This document shows positions 1 through 7,851 of a stretch of 64,000 nt of DNA, in pieces. Made by a program: the position numbers and the translations under genes. The stretch comes from Clostridia bacterium. GTDB lineage: Bacteria > Bacillota > Clostridia > Christensenellales > Aristaeellaceae. Under the pieces are notes generated by a model. The model saw only the letters and a program-made list of their open reading frames with translations. It was not told the DNA's origin and did no database searches. The DNA is taken from assembly GCA_017543905.1 (NCBI GenBank), contig JAFYFC010000002.1, positions 1-64,000 on the forward strand, in the 5' to 3' direction. Position 1 is the stretch's first letter; each line of letters begins with the position of its first letter.

Positions 1-1
1 G

Positions 2-523
2 AGGAGAATCAACCGGGATGTCATGAATGAGCTTGCCACCTGCAGGTATATGGCTGAGAATCGGAACATCGGTCTGCAGGGATACACCAGCTCCGGAAAG
101 ACTTATCTGGGATGCGCTCTCGGAAAGGAGGCCTGCCGCCAACACTACAAAACCCGGTATATCCGACTGCCGGACCTGCTGGACGAAGTCAAGGAAAAAG
201 CTACTGAAGTCTACGGCCGGAACAAGCTGCTGAAGAAATTTGCGGCGTATGACGTGCTCATTCTGGATGAATGGCTCATGGCCGATCTAAAAAAGGATGA
301 CGTAGCATACCTCTTTGAGCTTTCGGAACGGCGGTTCGACCGGGCATCCACCATCTTCTGTACGCTGTACAAGAAGGAAGAATGGATTCCGCGGCTTGGG
401 AAAGGGACATTTGCTGAATCTATTTACGAACGGTTCGCTGCGCATGATTCCATTGTCATTGATACCGGCGACATGAACATGCGAGAGATTTTTAAGACCG
501 GCACCAAGAGAGACGTAACTTAA
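2..523 (+). CDS. istB: IS21-family transposition helper ATPase IstB (5' part outside window)
   Basis: The reading frame is open to the left edge and continues upstream of the first ATG at 23, so this is the C-terminal two thirds of an IstB protein (usual length about 250 aa). IstB is the AAA+ DnaA/DnaC-like ATPase that helps the IstA transposase of IS21 elements choose and capture target DNA. Walker A is seen as GYTSSGKTYL and Walker B as YDVLILDEW; the downstream ERR and Arg-rich segments fit the AAA+ fold. IstA should lie immediately outside the window. Whether the element is intact cannot be told from here. Confidence 0.9.
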   Translation, partial: RRINRDVMNELATCRYMAENRNIGLQGYTSSGKTYLGCALGKEACRQHYKTRYIRLPDLLDEVKEKATEVYGRNKLLKKFAAYDVLILDEWLMADLKKDDVAYLFELSERRFDRASTIFCTLYKKEEWIPRLGKGTFAESIYERFAAHDSIVIDTGDMNMREIFKTGTKRDVT

Positions 524-1339
524 TCGGCTGGCATAGGGGTTGGAACCCTCCGGCTCCGTCTTCGCCGCTCAGCCGCTCTCCAGGGGGAAGGACTTTCCCT
601 CCTTCCCCCTTGCCGCGGGGGCAGACCCCCTTCTTCCCGGTAGCGCTAACAATCTGCAAACGAAAAAATGATCCGCAAGCGGATCTAAACGGCGGAAAGG
701 TGGACTCAATCGATGGAAAGGTTGCTCTCAACGGTCACAGGAACCGGGTCTCACGACCCGGAATAATCAGTTGGATTATACTACATATCGGGCCCGCGTT
801 GATACAAATTCAATTTATCTAGAAGAAAGCAGGATCATGGATAAAAACGGCACTGTTTTTGTTTTGCGCGCAGTCCCTCAATTTCTGTATGACTACTATG
901 ATAACAGTTTTTGGAGAAGAAACGCGAATCTTAAGTATTTTCATTATGATCGTTGTCCAAAGCATCAAGTAAATTGAAAGCAAAACAATTTGGATACTGG
1001 AAGATTTTGCGATTAACAAAGCAAGATGCTGCACTGTTTTCACCTGTAATAACTTTGGCATTGACATAAAACCATAAATAAGTAAAAAATACAAAACGAA
1101 GTTAAGAAAGGAGAAAACAGACTGTGGAATACCTAAGGCGAGTTCTGGGGATAAAGACTGAAGGCTCTTTTTCATTAACTGACTGCCCGATCACTTTTTG
1201 GTGTACCTTTGCTACAATTCTATTTTATCGCAAGCAGGTTATGTACAACGTATCGTCTTGTCTTGTGAACCATTCGTTATAAGATTCTTTAAAATGCACG
1301 CTTGAAAAATGCTGAAACGAAAAAGCAGAGCAAAAGGTG
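524..1339. other. Intergenic region without a supported gene
   Basis: After istB there is a G/C-run segment (570-625), the putative IS21 end repeats and then AT-rich DNA. A 46-codon ORF from the ATG at 837 has a poor ribosome binding site and no recognisable family, and the longer antisense ORF across 819-1175 has low-complexity hydrophobic composition. I see no convincing gene here. Confidence 0.5.
694..731 (+). repeat. Pair of direct repeats, likely IS21-type terminal transposase-binding sites
   Basis: Two similar units, GGAAAGGTGGACTCAA (694-709) and GGAAAGGTTGCTCTCAA (715-731), repeat with a 21-nt period about 170 nt after the istB stop. IS21-family ends are known to carry multiple short repeats bound by the transposase, so this probably marks the right end of the element. 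The matching left end is outside the window. Confidence 0.45.
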
Positions 1340-1368
1340 TTGATAATCTAATATTAAAAGAGTATAAT
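1340..1368 (+). promoter_or_regulatory. Sigma-A promoter of the broken toxin-antitoxin pair
   Basis: TTGATA (1340-1345), a 17-nt spacer and TATAAT (1363-1368), about 48 nt before the antitoxin ATG at 1416. AAGGAGG at 1400-1406 is the ribosome binding site. Confidence 0.7.
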
Positions 1369-1415
1369 ACAATCATGAAATCCCTACTTTCCTACTTATA
1401 AGGAGGCTAAAGTAC

Positions 1416-1691
1416 ATGTCACAAACTGCTATGATCAAAGATGCCGAAGTGATGGCAAAAGGACAAGTGACGATTCCAAAGGACGTGCGCGCTGCGTAAG
1501 GTGTTGATACAGGAGACAGGGTAACGTTCATTGTAGATGGAAATAGTATACGTGTTATCAATTCAGCTGTATATGCTCTTTTGCGATTCCAAGAACATAT
1601 GAAAGGCGAAGCGGAAAAAGTTGGATTGATTACTGAGGAAGATATTGAAGAGTGGATTTCACGTTCTCGCAGAGAGGAAGCAACGGAATGA
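1416..1691 (+). pseudogene. AbrB/MazE-type antitoxin interrupted by a nonsense codon
   Basis: Reading from the ATG at 1416, with a strong AAGGAGG site, gives a 91-residue frame with the swapped-hairpin AbrB signature KGQVTIPKDVRAA. A TAA stop then falls at 1497-1499 exactly where the family has a Leu codon (RAA-L-GV). The frame continues cleanly after the stop (GVDTGDRVTFIVDGNSIRVI and an acidic C-terminal tail) to TGA at 1689-1691. One base change would restore the protein, so this is a recent nonsense mutation, a suppressed stop or a sequence error. The family are DNA-binding antitoxins that autoregulate the operon and neutralise the toxin encoded next. The toxin start codon overlaps its stop (ATGA). 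Confidence 0.8.
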
Positions 1692-1885
1692 GGATAATGC
1701 TGGATACGAATATCATCATATCCGCTGCGCTATTTCCGAACGGAAGGGCAACTGAGGCTTTACTTAAGGCCTTGGCATTCACATTTGAAACGATGCTTCC
1801 TGCATGGTGGCAGAAAAGCGTAAGCTACAATACGCGGAACGGAATATTCTCTCTGAATACCGGGCAAAGAAAGGAATGCAGAAGA
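1688..1885 (+). pseudogene. N-terminal fragment of a PIN-domain toxin
   Basis: It starts at ATG 1688, overlapping the antitoxin stop, with MRIMLDTNIIISAALFPNG, the PIN-domain N-terminus carrying the first metal-binding Asp. PIN toxins are about 130-150 aa RNases with further acidic residues downstream. Here family-like sequence stops after about 30 residues, and the frame runs without a stop into the glycosyltransferase gene at 1886. The fragment lacks the rest of the active site and should be inactive, which fits the simultaneous loss of its antitoxin. Confidence 0.75.
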
Positions 1886-2923
1886 ATGATCAGTGTAATC
1901 GTGCCGGTTTATAAGGTGGAAAAATACCTGAGAAAATGCGTAGACAGTATTCTCAATCAAACCTACGCTGATTTTGAACTGCTGCTGGTTGACGATGGCT
2001 CGCCGGATAATTGCCCGCAGATCTGCGATGATTATGCCAAACGAGATTCCCGTGTGCGAGTGATACATAAACCTAACGGCGGGTTAATATCAGCCCGGAA
2101 CGCGGGAATTCTCGCCGCTCAGGGAAGCTATATTTGTATTCTGGACGGGGATGACCAGGCACTGGGAGATATGCTGCAATTTATTCATGATACAGTGTCA
2201 GAGTCATCAGAACCCCTTGATATGGTGCTTTTCGCGGCTCATAACGTGTATGAGGACCATGTGGAAGAAACCCTCAACTATGTTCCGGAAGGATACTACA
2301 ACAGGGAGCGCCTGGAAAACGAGGTTTTTCCGTATCTGCTAACTGATACACGCAATGGGCTTCAGGCGGGAGTGATCCAGGCGCATACTTGGGATAAAGC
2401 ATTCAGACGGGAACTGCTGATCGAGCATTATACAAGAGAAGAGCGGATTCGCGTCTTCACTGATGTTCCTATGACATACGAATGCCTTCTGTACTGCCAG
2501 AACGTTTATATATGCAATAAGCCCTTGTATCTATATAATAAAACCAACGAAGACTCCATTCGCGCGAAAAGCCGGGAGAACCTTCTGACAAAGAGCTTCT
2601 CCTACCTGATCGCGTATATGCGTGAACACATGAGCGGCCTAGAGCCGGTCATAGATCGTCAGCTCAATGAATATGCGGCCATGCTGATTATTCGCACAGG
2701 AAAGTGGCGTGCCGGAACGGATCCTTCTTTGCGGGAAGCCGCGCGGCATATAAAGGAGGGACTCCAAGAATCGGAAATGCTGTCGTATGTATCCGTCAAA
2801 GGACTTCCGCCAAAGGTAGCCGCTGTTATATGGCTGCTCAAAAAGGGTATGTATAAATCAGCTATGCTGCTGTGCGCCGCCAGGGTCAAGCAGCAAGAAC
2901 AGCAAACGGTGCGGCCGGGATAA
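1886..2923 (+). CDS. Family 2 glycosyltransferase (GT-A fold)
   Basis: 345 aa from ATG 1886, preceded by AAAGGA. The N-terminus MISVIVPVYKVEKYLRKCVD, followed by LVDDGSPDN and then GGLISARNAG, is the classical GT2 nucleotide-sugar binding core; DGDD replaces the usual DSDD/DXD metal motif. The C-terminal half has the helical region typical of capsule or teichoic-acid type GT2 enzymes. Likely role is transfer of a sugar to a surface polysaccharide; the acceptor cannot be read. No other polysaccharide genes are adjacent, so it looks like an isolated relic of a cluster. The frame is open upstream into the PIN fragment, but the independent start is far more plausible for the enzyme. Confidence 0.85.
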   Translation: MISVIVPVYKVEKYLRKCVDSILNQTYADFELLLVDDGSPDNCPQICDDYAKRDSRVRVIHKPNGGLISARNAGILAAQGSYICILDGDDQALGDMLQFIHDTVSESSEPLDMVLFAAHNVYEDHVEETLNYVPEGYYNRERLENEVFPYLLTDTRNGLQAGVIQAHTWDKAFRRELLIEHYTREERIRVFTDVPMTYECLLYCQNVYICNKPLYLYNKTNEDSIRAKSRENLLTKSFSYLIAYMREHMSGLEPVIDRQLNEYAAMLIIRTGKWRAGTDPSLREAARHIKEGLQESEMLSYVSVKGLPPKVAAVIWLLKKGMYKSAMLLCAARVKQQEQQTVRPG

Positions 2924-2997
2924 GCGTATGATGAATCATGAGAGGGGCTGCAATTATGCCGACCGCTACCAGCTGCGCACACACCCATGCACACACC

Positions 2998-3041
2998 CAT
3001 GCACACCCCGTGTGCAAAAGTTCATGCACACCCCGTGTGCA
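2998..3041. repeat. Two copies of a TGCACAC/GTGTGCA palindromic unit
   Basis: CATGCACACCCCGTGTGCA occurs at 2998-3016 and again at 3023-3041. Each copy folds into 7-nt arms (TGCACAC/GTGTGCA) around CCC. Two 12-nt tandem units of the type CATGCACACACC precede them (about 2980-2999). This is a compact array of binding-site-like palindromes just outside an inverted repeat that frames the next gene. Confidence 0.8.
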
Positions 3042-3252
3042 TGCAGGAAAATGCACACAGGGCGCTGAACTAATATGCTGAGAAGTCCCGAAAAATAAGG
3101 CGTTTCAGGCAGATGAGCGTTCTATCAAAAAGTTGGATATTCTTACCACATGGGTAGAGCATCGTGTTCACATCGCGGGGGTCACTGCTTCCCTTGCGTT
3201 TGGCAGCATTATAGGTTATAATATCATTTATCTTAGCTGGAGGAAACATTTT

Positions 3253-3462
3253 ATGCCACTCTATCAGTATCGCTGTACAAAATGCGGATATGATTTCGAA
3301 CTGCTTACGACCATCGACAAGCGCAATGAAGTCTGCTGTCCAAAGTGCGGAGAAAATGCCAAACAGGAATGGAGAGGGAAAGGTGCGTTCGGGCCGATGA
3401 AGTATACGGGTGAAAGTCATAAATGCGAAGATTGCCCGCACCAATGCCCGATGCATAGATAA
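3253..3462 (+). CDS. FmdB-family small zinc-ribbon protein
   Basis: 69 aa from ATG 3253 with a good GGAGG site just upstream. The N-terminus MPLYQYRCTKCGYDFELL and the second CPKCGE pair form the CxxC...CxxC zinc ribbon of the FmdB family of putative regulators; four further Cys/His residues (CEDCPHQCPMH) end the protein. Molecular function of the family is not established. The frame extends 40 codons upstream, but family alignment and the ribosome binding site both place the start at 3253. Confidence 0.8.
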   Translation: MPLYQYRCTKCGYDFELLTTIDKRNEVCCPKCGENAKQEWRGKGAFGPMKYTGESHKCEDCPHQCPMHR

Positions 3463-3545
3463 CAGAATACGGAGCTGGTTTTCGCCAGCCCCGGTCTCAA
3501 TGGTTAGTCTTCTGTCTTGATCGTCTGCTTGCAATAACGAATAGC

Positions 3546-3650
3546 TTAAGCGGCCTGTCCAAGGAATTGTACGATAGAAATGCAGAACTTGACGTGGATT
3601 TTATGATTTGGGAATACTTCAACCCGCTCAATGAGCCTTGTGACGATCAT
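3546..3650 (-). pseudogene. C-terminal remnant of a large serine recombinase
   Basis: The minus strand reads LTKHMIVTRLIERVEVFPNH then KIHVKF, ending in a stop at 3546-3548. The LIERVEVFP...KIHVKF pattern is the characteristic end of large serine recombinases of Firmicutes mobile elements. Upstream the frame is closed by a stop within about ten codons and no catalytic domain is present, so only about 40 codons survive. It marks the trace of an excised or decayed integrative element next to the inverted repeats at 3048 and 3732. Confidence 0.6.
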
Positions 3651-3745
3651 ATGCTTTGTCAATGGTGGTTACAGCGGTAGATTTTCTTTTTTTGCTAATT
3701 ACAGGTGTGCAAAAACTATACTCTTCAACTACCTGTGTGCATTTT

Positions 3746-4168
3746 ACGATGTAACTCCGCTGCAGGCAGCCTAAGAAAAAATTCAACAAAGCGTGAGTGA
3801 GCCGTTATCTATAATGATCACCAGCGGTTTAAACTGAGAACTTCTCGCTGCGCCGCCATTCAGCTTTCACTGCATATTCCTTTCTGGCTTAGAGCTGATT
3901 TTGGCTAAAATTCGCGCCGCCGGCATCCATATTCCAATGAATGCCGGCGGCGATCCGTTATGAAGACATGAGGCCTGCCTGCTGTCCTTCTATGGTTTTT
4001 CTTCCGCGTTCATGGCTACGGCACTATATCTAAACCGCTGATCTTATTCCGGCGCTTTGGCTTAGAAGGATGCAGCGTGAATATCAGGCATCGATGCTGT
4101 AAATGCTTATCTCCCCCATTTCGCCGAGCATTATCAGAGGAATGAAGGCCATGGCGCCGCTTATAACG
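3746..4168. other. Intergenic region with LysR-side terminator, otherwise empty
   Basis: No ORF in this stretch has a ribosome binding site or recognisable product. The only clear structure is the hairpin at 3915-3952, listed separately. Confidence 0.5.
3915..3952 (-). terminator. Likely terminator of the LysR gene
   Basis: A perfect 12-bp stem, CGCCGCCGGCAT / ATGCCGGCGGCG, with a 14-nt loop, followed on the minus strand by CGAATTTTAG. It lies about 220 nt past the LysR stop codon; the T tract is short. Confidence 0.5.
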
Positions 4169-5047
4169 TCAATTTCCAAAGGACGCTCTGACCTGAGAAA
4201 GGAACCTTTCCGCCACGGGCGTGAAGGCCTGATATTTATTCCAGACCAGATAGAGTTTCGTTTCGAGTCTGGGGTACAGGGGGCGGAAAACCAGTCCGCT
4301 GGCTGGTGACGTATCAACCAGATGCGCAAACGTCAGCTGCAGGCCAAGTCCCTCGCGAACAAACACGGAGGCGTTATAGGACAGGCGAAAGGAGCCCTCC
4401 AGCGTCAGCTCGCGTATGCGTTCGCCGCACCAGGCGGATATATCGTTTTTCCAGCTCTGTTCGGAGGTGAACAGCCGCTGCCCCACAAGATCGTCCACAG
4501 TGATCGTTTCTCTTTGGGCAAGCGGCGAGTCCGAGGGCATGACCGCGCCCCATACGTCCGGCTCGGGAAACGCTATGGCTGCGTATTTACGGGCATCCGG
4601 CGTTTCACACAGCACGGCAAAATCCAACAGGCCCTTGTCCAGCTTCTCCGTAACCTGCTCCGTGTCGCCGCTGGTGATGTGATAGCGCAGGGACGGAACC
4701 TTCTCCTTCAGGGCATGGATTTCCCTGGCCAGATAGCGGATCTGCCGGGATTCCGCGAGACCCAGATACAGCTCTCCGCCGGAAATATCGTCCAGCGAAA
4801 GGAATTCCTTTTCGATCTTGTCCGCCATCGTGATCAGGTCCTCCGCCCGATCCCGCAGGAGCACGCCCTCTTCTGTCAGGGCAATACTGAAGCTGTGGCG
4901 CGTGAACAGCTTTTTGCCAAGCTCGTCCTCCAGCGCCTTCAGCGCCTTGGAGAGCGTGGGCTGCGTCACGTGCAGCATATCCGCCGCACGGGTCATGTTT
5001 TCCTCACGCGCCACTGCCAGAAAATAGCGCAGCGTCCGTATTTCCAT
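4169..5047 (-). CDS. LysR-family transcriptional regulator
   Basis: 292 aa from the ATG at 5045-5047, preceded on the minus strand by GGAGGAGAC. The N-terminal winged helix-turn-helix is clear (MEIRTLRYFLAVAREENMT, then AADMLHVTQPTLSKALKALE at about residues 19-38). A LysR substrate-binding domain follows, with the usual GLLDFAVL strand. It diverges from the 5179-6420 genes across an intergenic region with overlapping palindromes, the classic LysR layout, so it probably controls the small protein, the hydrolase and perhaps the reductase fusion in response to an unknown small molecule. An in-frame extension to 5119 lacks a ribosome binding site. Confidence 0.93.
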   Translation of the reverse strand: MEIRTLRYFLAVAREENMTRAADMLHVTQPTLSKALKALEDELGKKLFTRHSFSIALTEEGVLLRDRAEDLITMADKIEKEFLSLDDISGGELYLGLAESRQIRYLAREIHALKEKVPSLRYHITSGDTEQVTEKLDKGLLDFAVLCETPDARKYAAIAFPEPDVWGAVMPSDSPLAQRETITVDDLVGQRLFTSEQSWKNDISAWCGERIRELTLEGSFRLSYNASVFVREGLGLQLTFAHLVDTSPASGLVFRPLYPRLETKLYLVWNKYQAFTPVAERFLSQVRASFGN

Positions 5048-5064
5048 GAGGTCTCCTCCTTCAG

Positions 5065-5096
5065 TGATATTCCGTAATTGAATATCATGATATTCA
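5065..5096. promoter_or_regulatory. Overlapping palindromic operator, likely LysR site
   Basis: TGAATATCATGATATTCA (5079-5096) is a perfect 18-nt palindrome, and TGATATT (5065-5071) pairs with AATATCA (5081-5087). Both lie between the LysR start and its -10 element, suiting autorepression and control of the divergent genes. Confidence 0.65.
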
Positions 5097-5124
5097 TTAT
5101 AACCATTAGCGTGATTCATTGCAA
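5096..5124 (-). promoter_or_regulatory. Promoter of the LysR gene
   Basis: On the minus strand, TTGCAA (5119-5124), a 17-nt spacer and TATAAT (5096-5101). The palindrome at 5079-5096 touches the -10 element. Confidence 0.65.
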
Positions 5125-5178
5125 GGTGCTATACTTGATTTGCAGCAAAAAAAGTGCAAGTTCGGAGGATGCAATGCG

Positions 5179-5400
5179 ATGCAGCATGAGGAGATCGTCT
5201 CCTGTCTGAAGGAAATCGGGTGTCCGCAGTCAGCGATCGACCGGGCCGAGGCGCTTGTTCAGGCAGGAGACGGCGAGGCTTTGATCAGATGCCTGCGCCG
5301 CTGCCGCTGCGATCTGATGGACGATCTGCACGAGAGCCAGAAGAGGGTGGACAGAATGGACTACCTGATCCGCCAGACAGAAAAAACTACCGTTCGATAA
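5179..5400 (+). CDS. Small conserved helical protein of unknown function
   Basis: 73 aa from ATG 5179 with GGAGG at 5164-5168; an in-frame ATG 20 codons upstream has no such site. The sequence is predicted helical (MQHEEIVSCLKEIG, EALVQAGDGEALIRCLRRCR, then a charged C-terminal helix). Similar short proteins of the pattern loop-EALIRxLRxCR-LMDxLHExQKxxDxxDYLIRQTEK are found beside LysR genes in Clostridia; no function is known to me. It is the first gene of the unit diverging from LysR and lies 18 nt before the hydrolase. Confidence 0.7.
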   Translation: MQHEEIVSCLKEIGCPQSAIDRAEALVQAGDGEALIRCLRRCRCDLMDDLHESQKRVDRMDYLIRQTEKTTVR

Positions 5401-5418
5401 CGAAGGGAGAATTACGTC

Positions 5419-6420
5419 ATGATCAATAAAGAAGAACTGCGTTTGACGCAGGAATGGGACAAGACCTTCCCCAAGAGCGAGAAAGCAGACCACTGCAAGG
5501 TGAGCTTTGTGAACCGCTACGGCATCACGCTGGCGGCAGATATGTATATCCCGAAGAACGCGCAGGGAAAGCTCCCGGCCATCGCGGTATGCGGACCCTT
5601 CGGCGCGGTCAAGGAGCAGTGCGCCGGGCTGTATGCCCAGACCATGGCTGAGCGGGGCTTTCTCGCGCTGGCCTTCGATCCGTCCTTCACCGGCGAAAGC
5701 GGCGGGAACGTGCGCTACATGGCGTCTCCGGACATAAACACCGAGGACTTCATGGCGGCGGTCGATTTCCTGTCTCTGTGCGACAGGGTTGACGCAAGCC
5801 GCATCGGCATAATCGGCATCTGCGGCTGGGGCGGGATGGCCGTCAACACCGCGGCGCTGGACACCCGCGTCAAAGCGACCGCGGCCATGACCATGTACGA
5901 CATGACCCGCGTAAACACCAAGGGCTATTTTGACTCAGAGGACAGCGAGGAAGCACGGTATCAGAAACGCGTCGCCATGTGCGCACAGCGTCTTGCCGAT
6001 CTCCGCGCAGGCGAATACAAGCCTGGCGGCGGCGTGGTCGACCCCCTGCCGGAGGACGCGCCCTTCTTCGTGAAGGATTACTACGACTACTACAAGACCG
6101 GACGCGGCTACCACCCCCGTTCTCTGAACTCCAACGGCGGCTGGAACGTGATCGGCTGCGAGAGCTTCGTAAACCAGCCCATATTGCAGTATTCAAATGA
6201 AATCCGCTCCGCCGTGCTGATCGTTCACGGAGAAAAGGCTCACTCCTGCTATTTCAGCCGTGACGCCTATGCCGCCATGCTGAAGGACAGCAAATATACC
6301 GTGAACAAGGAACTGATGATCATTCCCGGCGCGGTGCATACAGACTTGTACGACGGCGGCGGAAAGGACGCGATCCCCTTCGACAAGCTTGAGAGCTTCT
6401 TTCGGGCGTATCTGAAGTAA
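5419..6420 (+). CDS. Alpha/beta hydrolase of the dienelactone-hydrolase type
   Basis: 333 aa from ATG 5419, with GAAGGGAG upstream. Strand beta-5 and the nucleophile elbow read RIGIIGICGWGGM, placing Cys135 where serine hydrolases have Ser, as in the dienelactone-hydrolase and YcjY-like groups. The oxyanion region is AVCGPFGAVKEQ and the C-terminal catalytic His is in PGAVHTDLYD. No signal peptide, so the enzyme is cytosolic; the substrate is unknown. It lies 18 nt after the small protein and 24 nt before the secreted reductase fusion, all presumably under the adjacent LysR regulator. Isoleucine is coded mainly by ATC, unlike the core genes further right. Confidence 0.85.
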   Translation: MINKEELRLTQEWDKTFPKSEKADHCKVSFVNRYGITLAADMYIPKNAQGKLPAIAVCGPFGAVKEQCAGLYAQTMAERGFLALAFDPSFTGESGGNVRYMASPDINTEDFMAAVDFLSLCDRVDASRIGIIGICGWGGMAVNTAALDTRVKATAAMTMYDMTRVNTKGYFDSEDSEEARYQKRVAMCAQRLADLRAGEYKPGGGVVDPLPEDAPFFVKDYYDYYKTGRGYHPRSLNSNGGWNVIGCESFVNQPILQYSNEIRSAVLIVHGEKAHSCYFSRDAYAAMLKDSKYTVNKELMIIPGAVHTDLYDGGGKDAIPFDKLESFFRAYLK

Positions 6421-6444
6421 CGCATCAGGCAGGGGTAAAAGAAT

Positions 6445-7851
6445 ATGATAAGATGGCTTGCCGTATTGTTCGCAGTGCTGATGACCGCCGCCTGTCTTCC
6501 GAGCAGCGCTCAGGCTGAAGGCTCGCAGACGCGGATTCTGGTTGCGTATTTTTCAGCCACCTGCACCACCGCGCCGCTGGCCAGATACGCGGCGGATATC
6601 CTGAACGCCGATCTGTATGAAATAGTCCCTGAACAGCCCTACACTGCGGCGGACCTGGCCTATTACACCGGCGGACGCTGTGACCGGGAACAGAACGATC
6701 CTACCGTCCGCCCTGCCATCGCCGGCAGGGTCGAAAACATGGATAAGTACGACGTGGTGATCATCGGCCACCCCATCTGGCACGGGCAGGCGCCGCGCAT
6801 AATCAGCACCTTTCTGGAGAGCTACGACTTCAGCGAAAAAACGCTGGTGACCTTCTGCACCTCTCATTCCAGCGGACTGGGCTCCAGCGCGAGAAACCTG
6901 TACCCGCTTGTGCCGGACACGGTCACCTGGCTGGAAAGCAGGCGTTTTCCCGGCGACGCTTCCAGAGAGGACTTGCAATCGTGGCTGGACAGCATCGGAC
7001 TTGAAGCAGAGGAAACGCAGGTGGGAGAGTTCAATTTCAGGACGAAAACAGTGCTGCTGAACAGCGGATACGAGATGCCGATACTGGGTCTGGGCACGTA
7101 CGCGCTGGATTATGACACCTGCGTAAGCTCCGTGAAGGCGCTCCTGGCCAGCGGAGGCCGCCTGATCGACACTGCGTACATGTACGGAAACGAGGATGCC
7201 GTGGGCGAAGGCGTGCGGCAGGCGATGGCGGAATACGGCATCCCCCGTGAGGATATCTTCGTCATAACGAAAATCTATCCCAGCCAGTTCGGCAATCCTG
7301 AAGCGGCGATCGAGACGGCGCTTAAGAAGCTGGATATCGGCTACATCGACATGATGCTCCTGCACCATCCGGGCAGAAATGATATAGAAGCTTACCACGC
7401 CATGGAGAAGTATGCTGTGCAAGGCAAAATCCGCTCCCTCGGCCTTTCCAACTGGTATATCGAAGAGCTGACGGAATTCCTTCCGCAGACCGACGTCATG
7501 CCCGCGCTGGTGCAAAACGAGATACACCCCTATTATCAGGAGCAGGACGTGGTTCCGTTCATACAGGAAAAGGGCATCGTGGTGCAGTGCTGGTACCCGC
7601 TGGGCGGCAGGGGTTATACGAGGGAGCTGCTGACCGACCGAACGATACTGGACATCGCAAACGCCCACGGCGTGTCAGCTGCGCAGGTGGTACTGCGCTG
7701 GGACCTGCAGCGCGGCATCGTGGTCATCCCCGGATCCTCCAATCCGGAGCATATCCGCGAGAACCTCGATCTGTTCGGATTTAATCTGACGGACGCAGAA
7801 ATGAGCGCGATAAACGCGCTCGACCGCGGCGAAAAACACGACTGGTATTGA
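6445..7851 (+). CDS. Exported flavodoxin / aldo-keto reductase fusion protein
   Basis: 468 aa. Residues 1-24 form a signal peptide (MIRWLAVLFAVLMTAACLPS, cleavage after AQA; the Cys at 17 could alternatively be a weak lipobox). Residues about 30-185 are a flavodoxin-like domain: FMN-loop AYFSATCTTAPLA, in which a Cys replaces the usual Gly, and the later IIGHPIWHGQAP loop. Residues about 200-468 are an aldo-keto reductase with the tetrad Asp242, Tyr247 (DTAYMYGNE), Lys276 (VITKIY) and His307 (MLLHHP) and a complete barrel. Flavodoxin and AKR genes are often neighbours; here they are one polypeptide with an export signal, which is odd because AKRs need cytosolic NADPH. Last gene of the LysR-linked unit. 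Confidence 0.88.
   Translation: MIRWLAVLFAVLMTAACLPSSAQAEGSQTRILVAYFSATCTTAPLARYAADILNADLYEIVPEQPYTAADLAYYTGGRCDREQNDPTVRPAIAGRVENMDKYDVVIIGHPIWHGQAPRIISTFLESYDFSEKTLVTFCTSHSSGLGSSARNLYPLVPDTVTWLESRRFPGDASREDLQSWLDSIGLEAEETQVGEFNFRTKTVLLNSGYEMPILGLGTYALDYDTCVSSVKALLASGGRLIDTAYMYGNEDAVGEGVRQAMAEYGIPREDIFVITKIYPSQFGNPEAAIETALKKLDIGYIDMMLLHHPGRNDIEAYHAMEKYAVQGKIRSLGLSNWYIEELTEFLPQTDVMPALVQNEIHPYYQEQDVVPFIQEKGIVVQCWYPLGGRGYTRELLTDRTILDIANAHGVSAAQVVLRWDLQRGIVVIPGSSNPEHIRENLDLFGFNLTDAEMSAINALDRGEKHDWY

Larger units (their letters stand above)
3048..3745. repeat. 14-nt inverted repeats framing a small island
   Basis: AAAATGCACACAGG at 3048-3061 is matched exactly by its reverse complement CCTGTGTGCATTTT at 3732-3745. 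Between them lie the zinc-ribbon gene and the C-terminal fragment of a serine recombinase. A related unit, ACAGGTGTGCAAAA, occurs near 3703. The arrangement suggests recombination or element ends; the recombinase fragment beside it supports that reading. Confidence 0.55.

Noticed and set aside
819..1175. 118-codon minus-strand ORF in the gap after istB
   Set aside because: No family, no ribosome binding site and hydrophobic AT-driven composition; more likely chance.
2980..3061. Possible short CRISPR-like array
   Set aside because: The units are palindromic, 12-19 nt long, with 6-7 nt between them; no spacers of CRISPR length and no cas genes.
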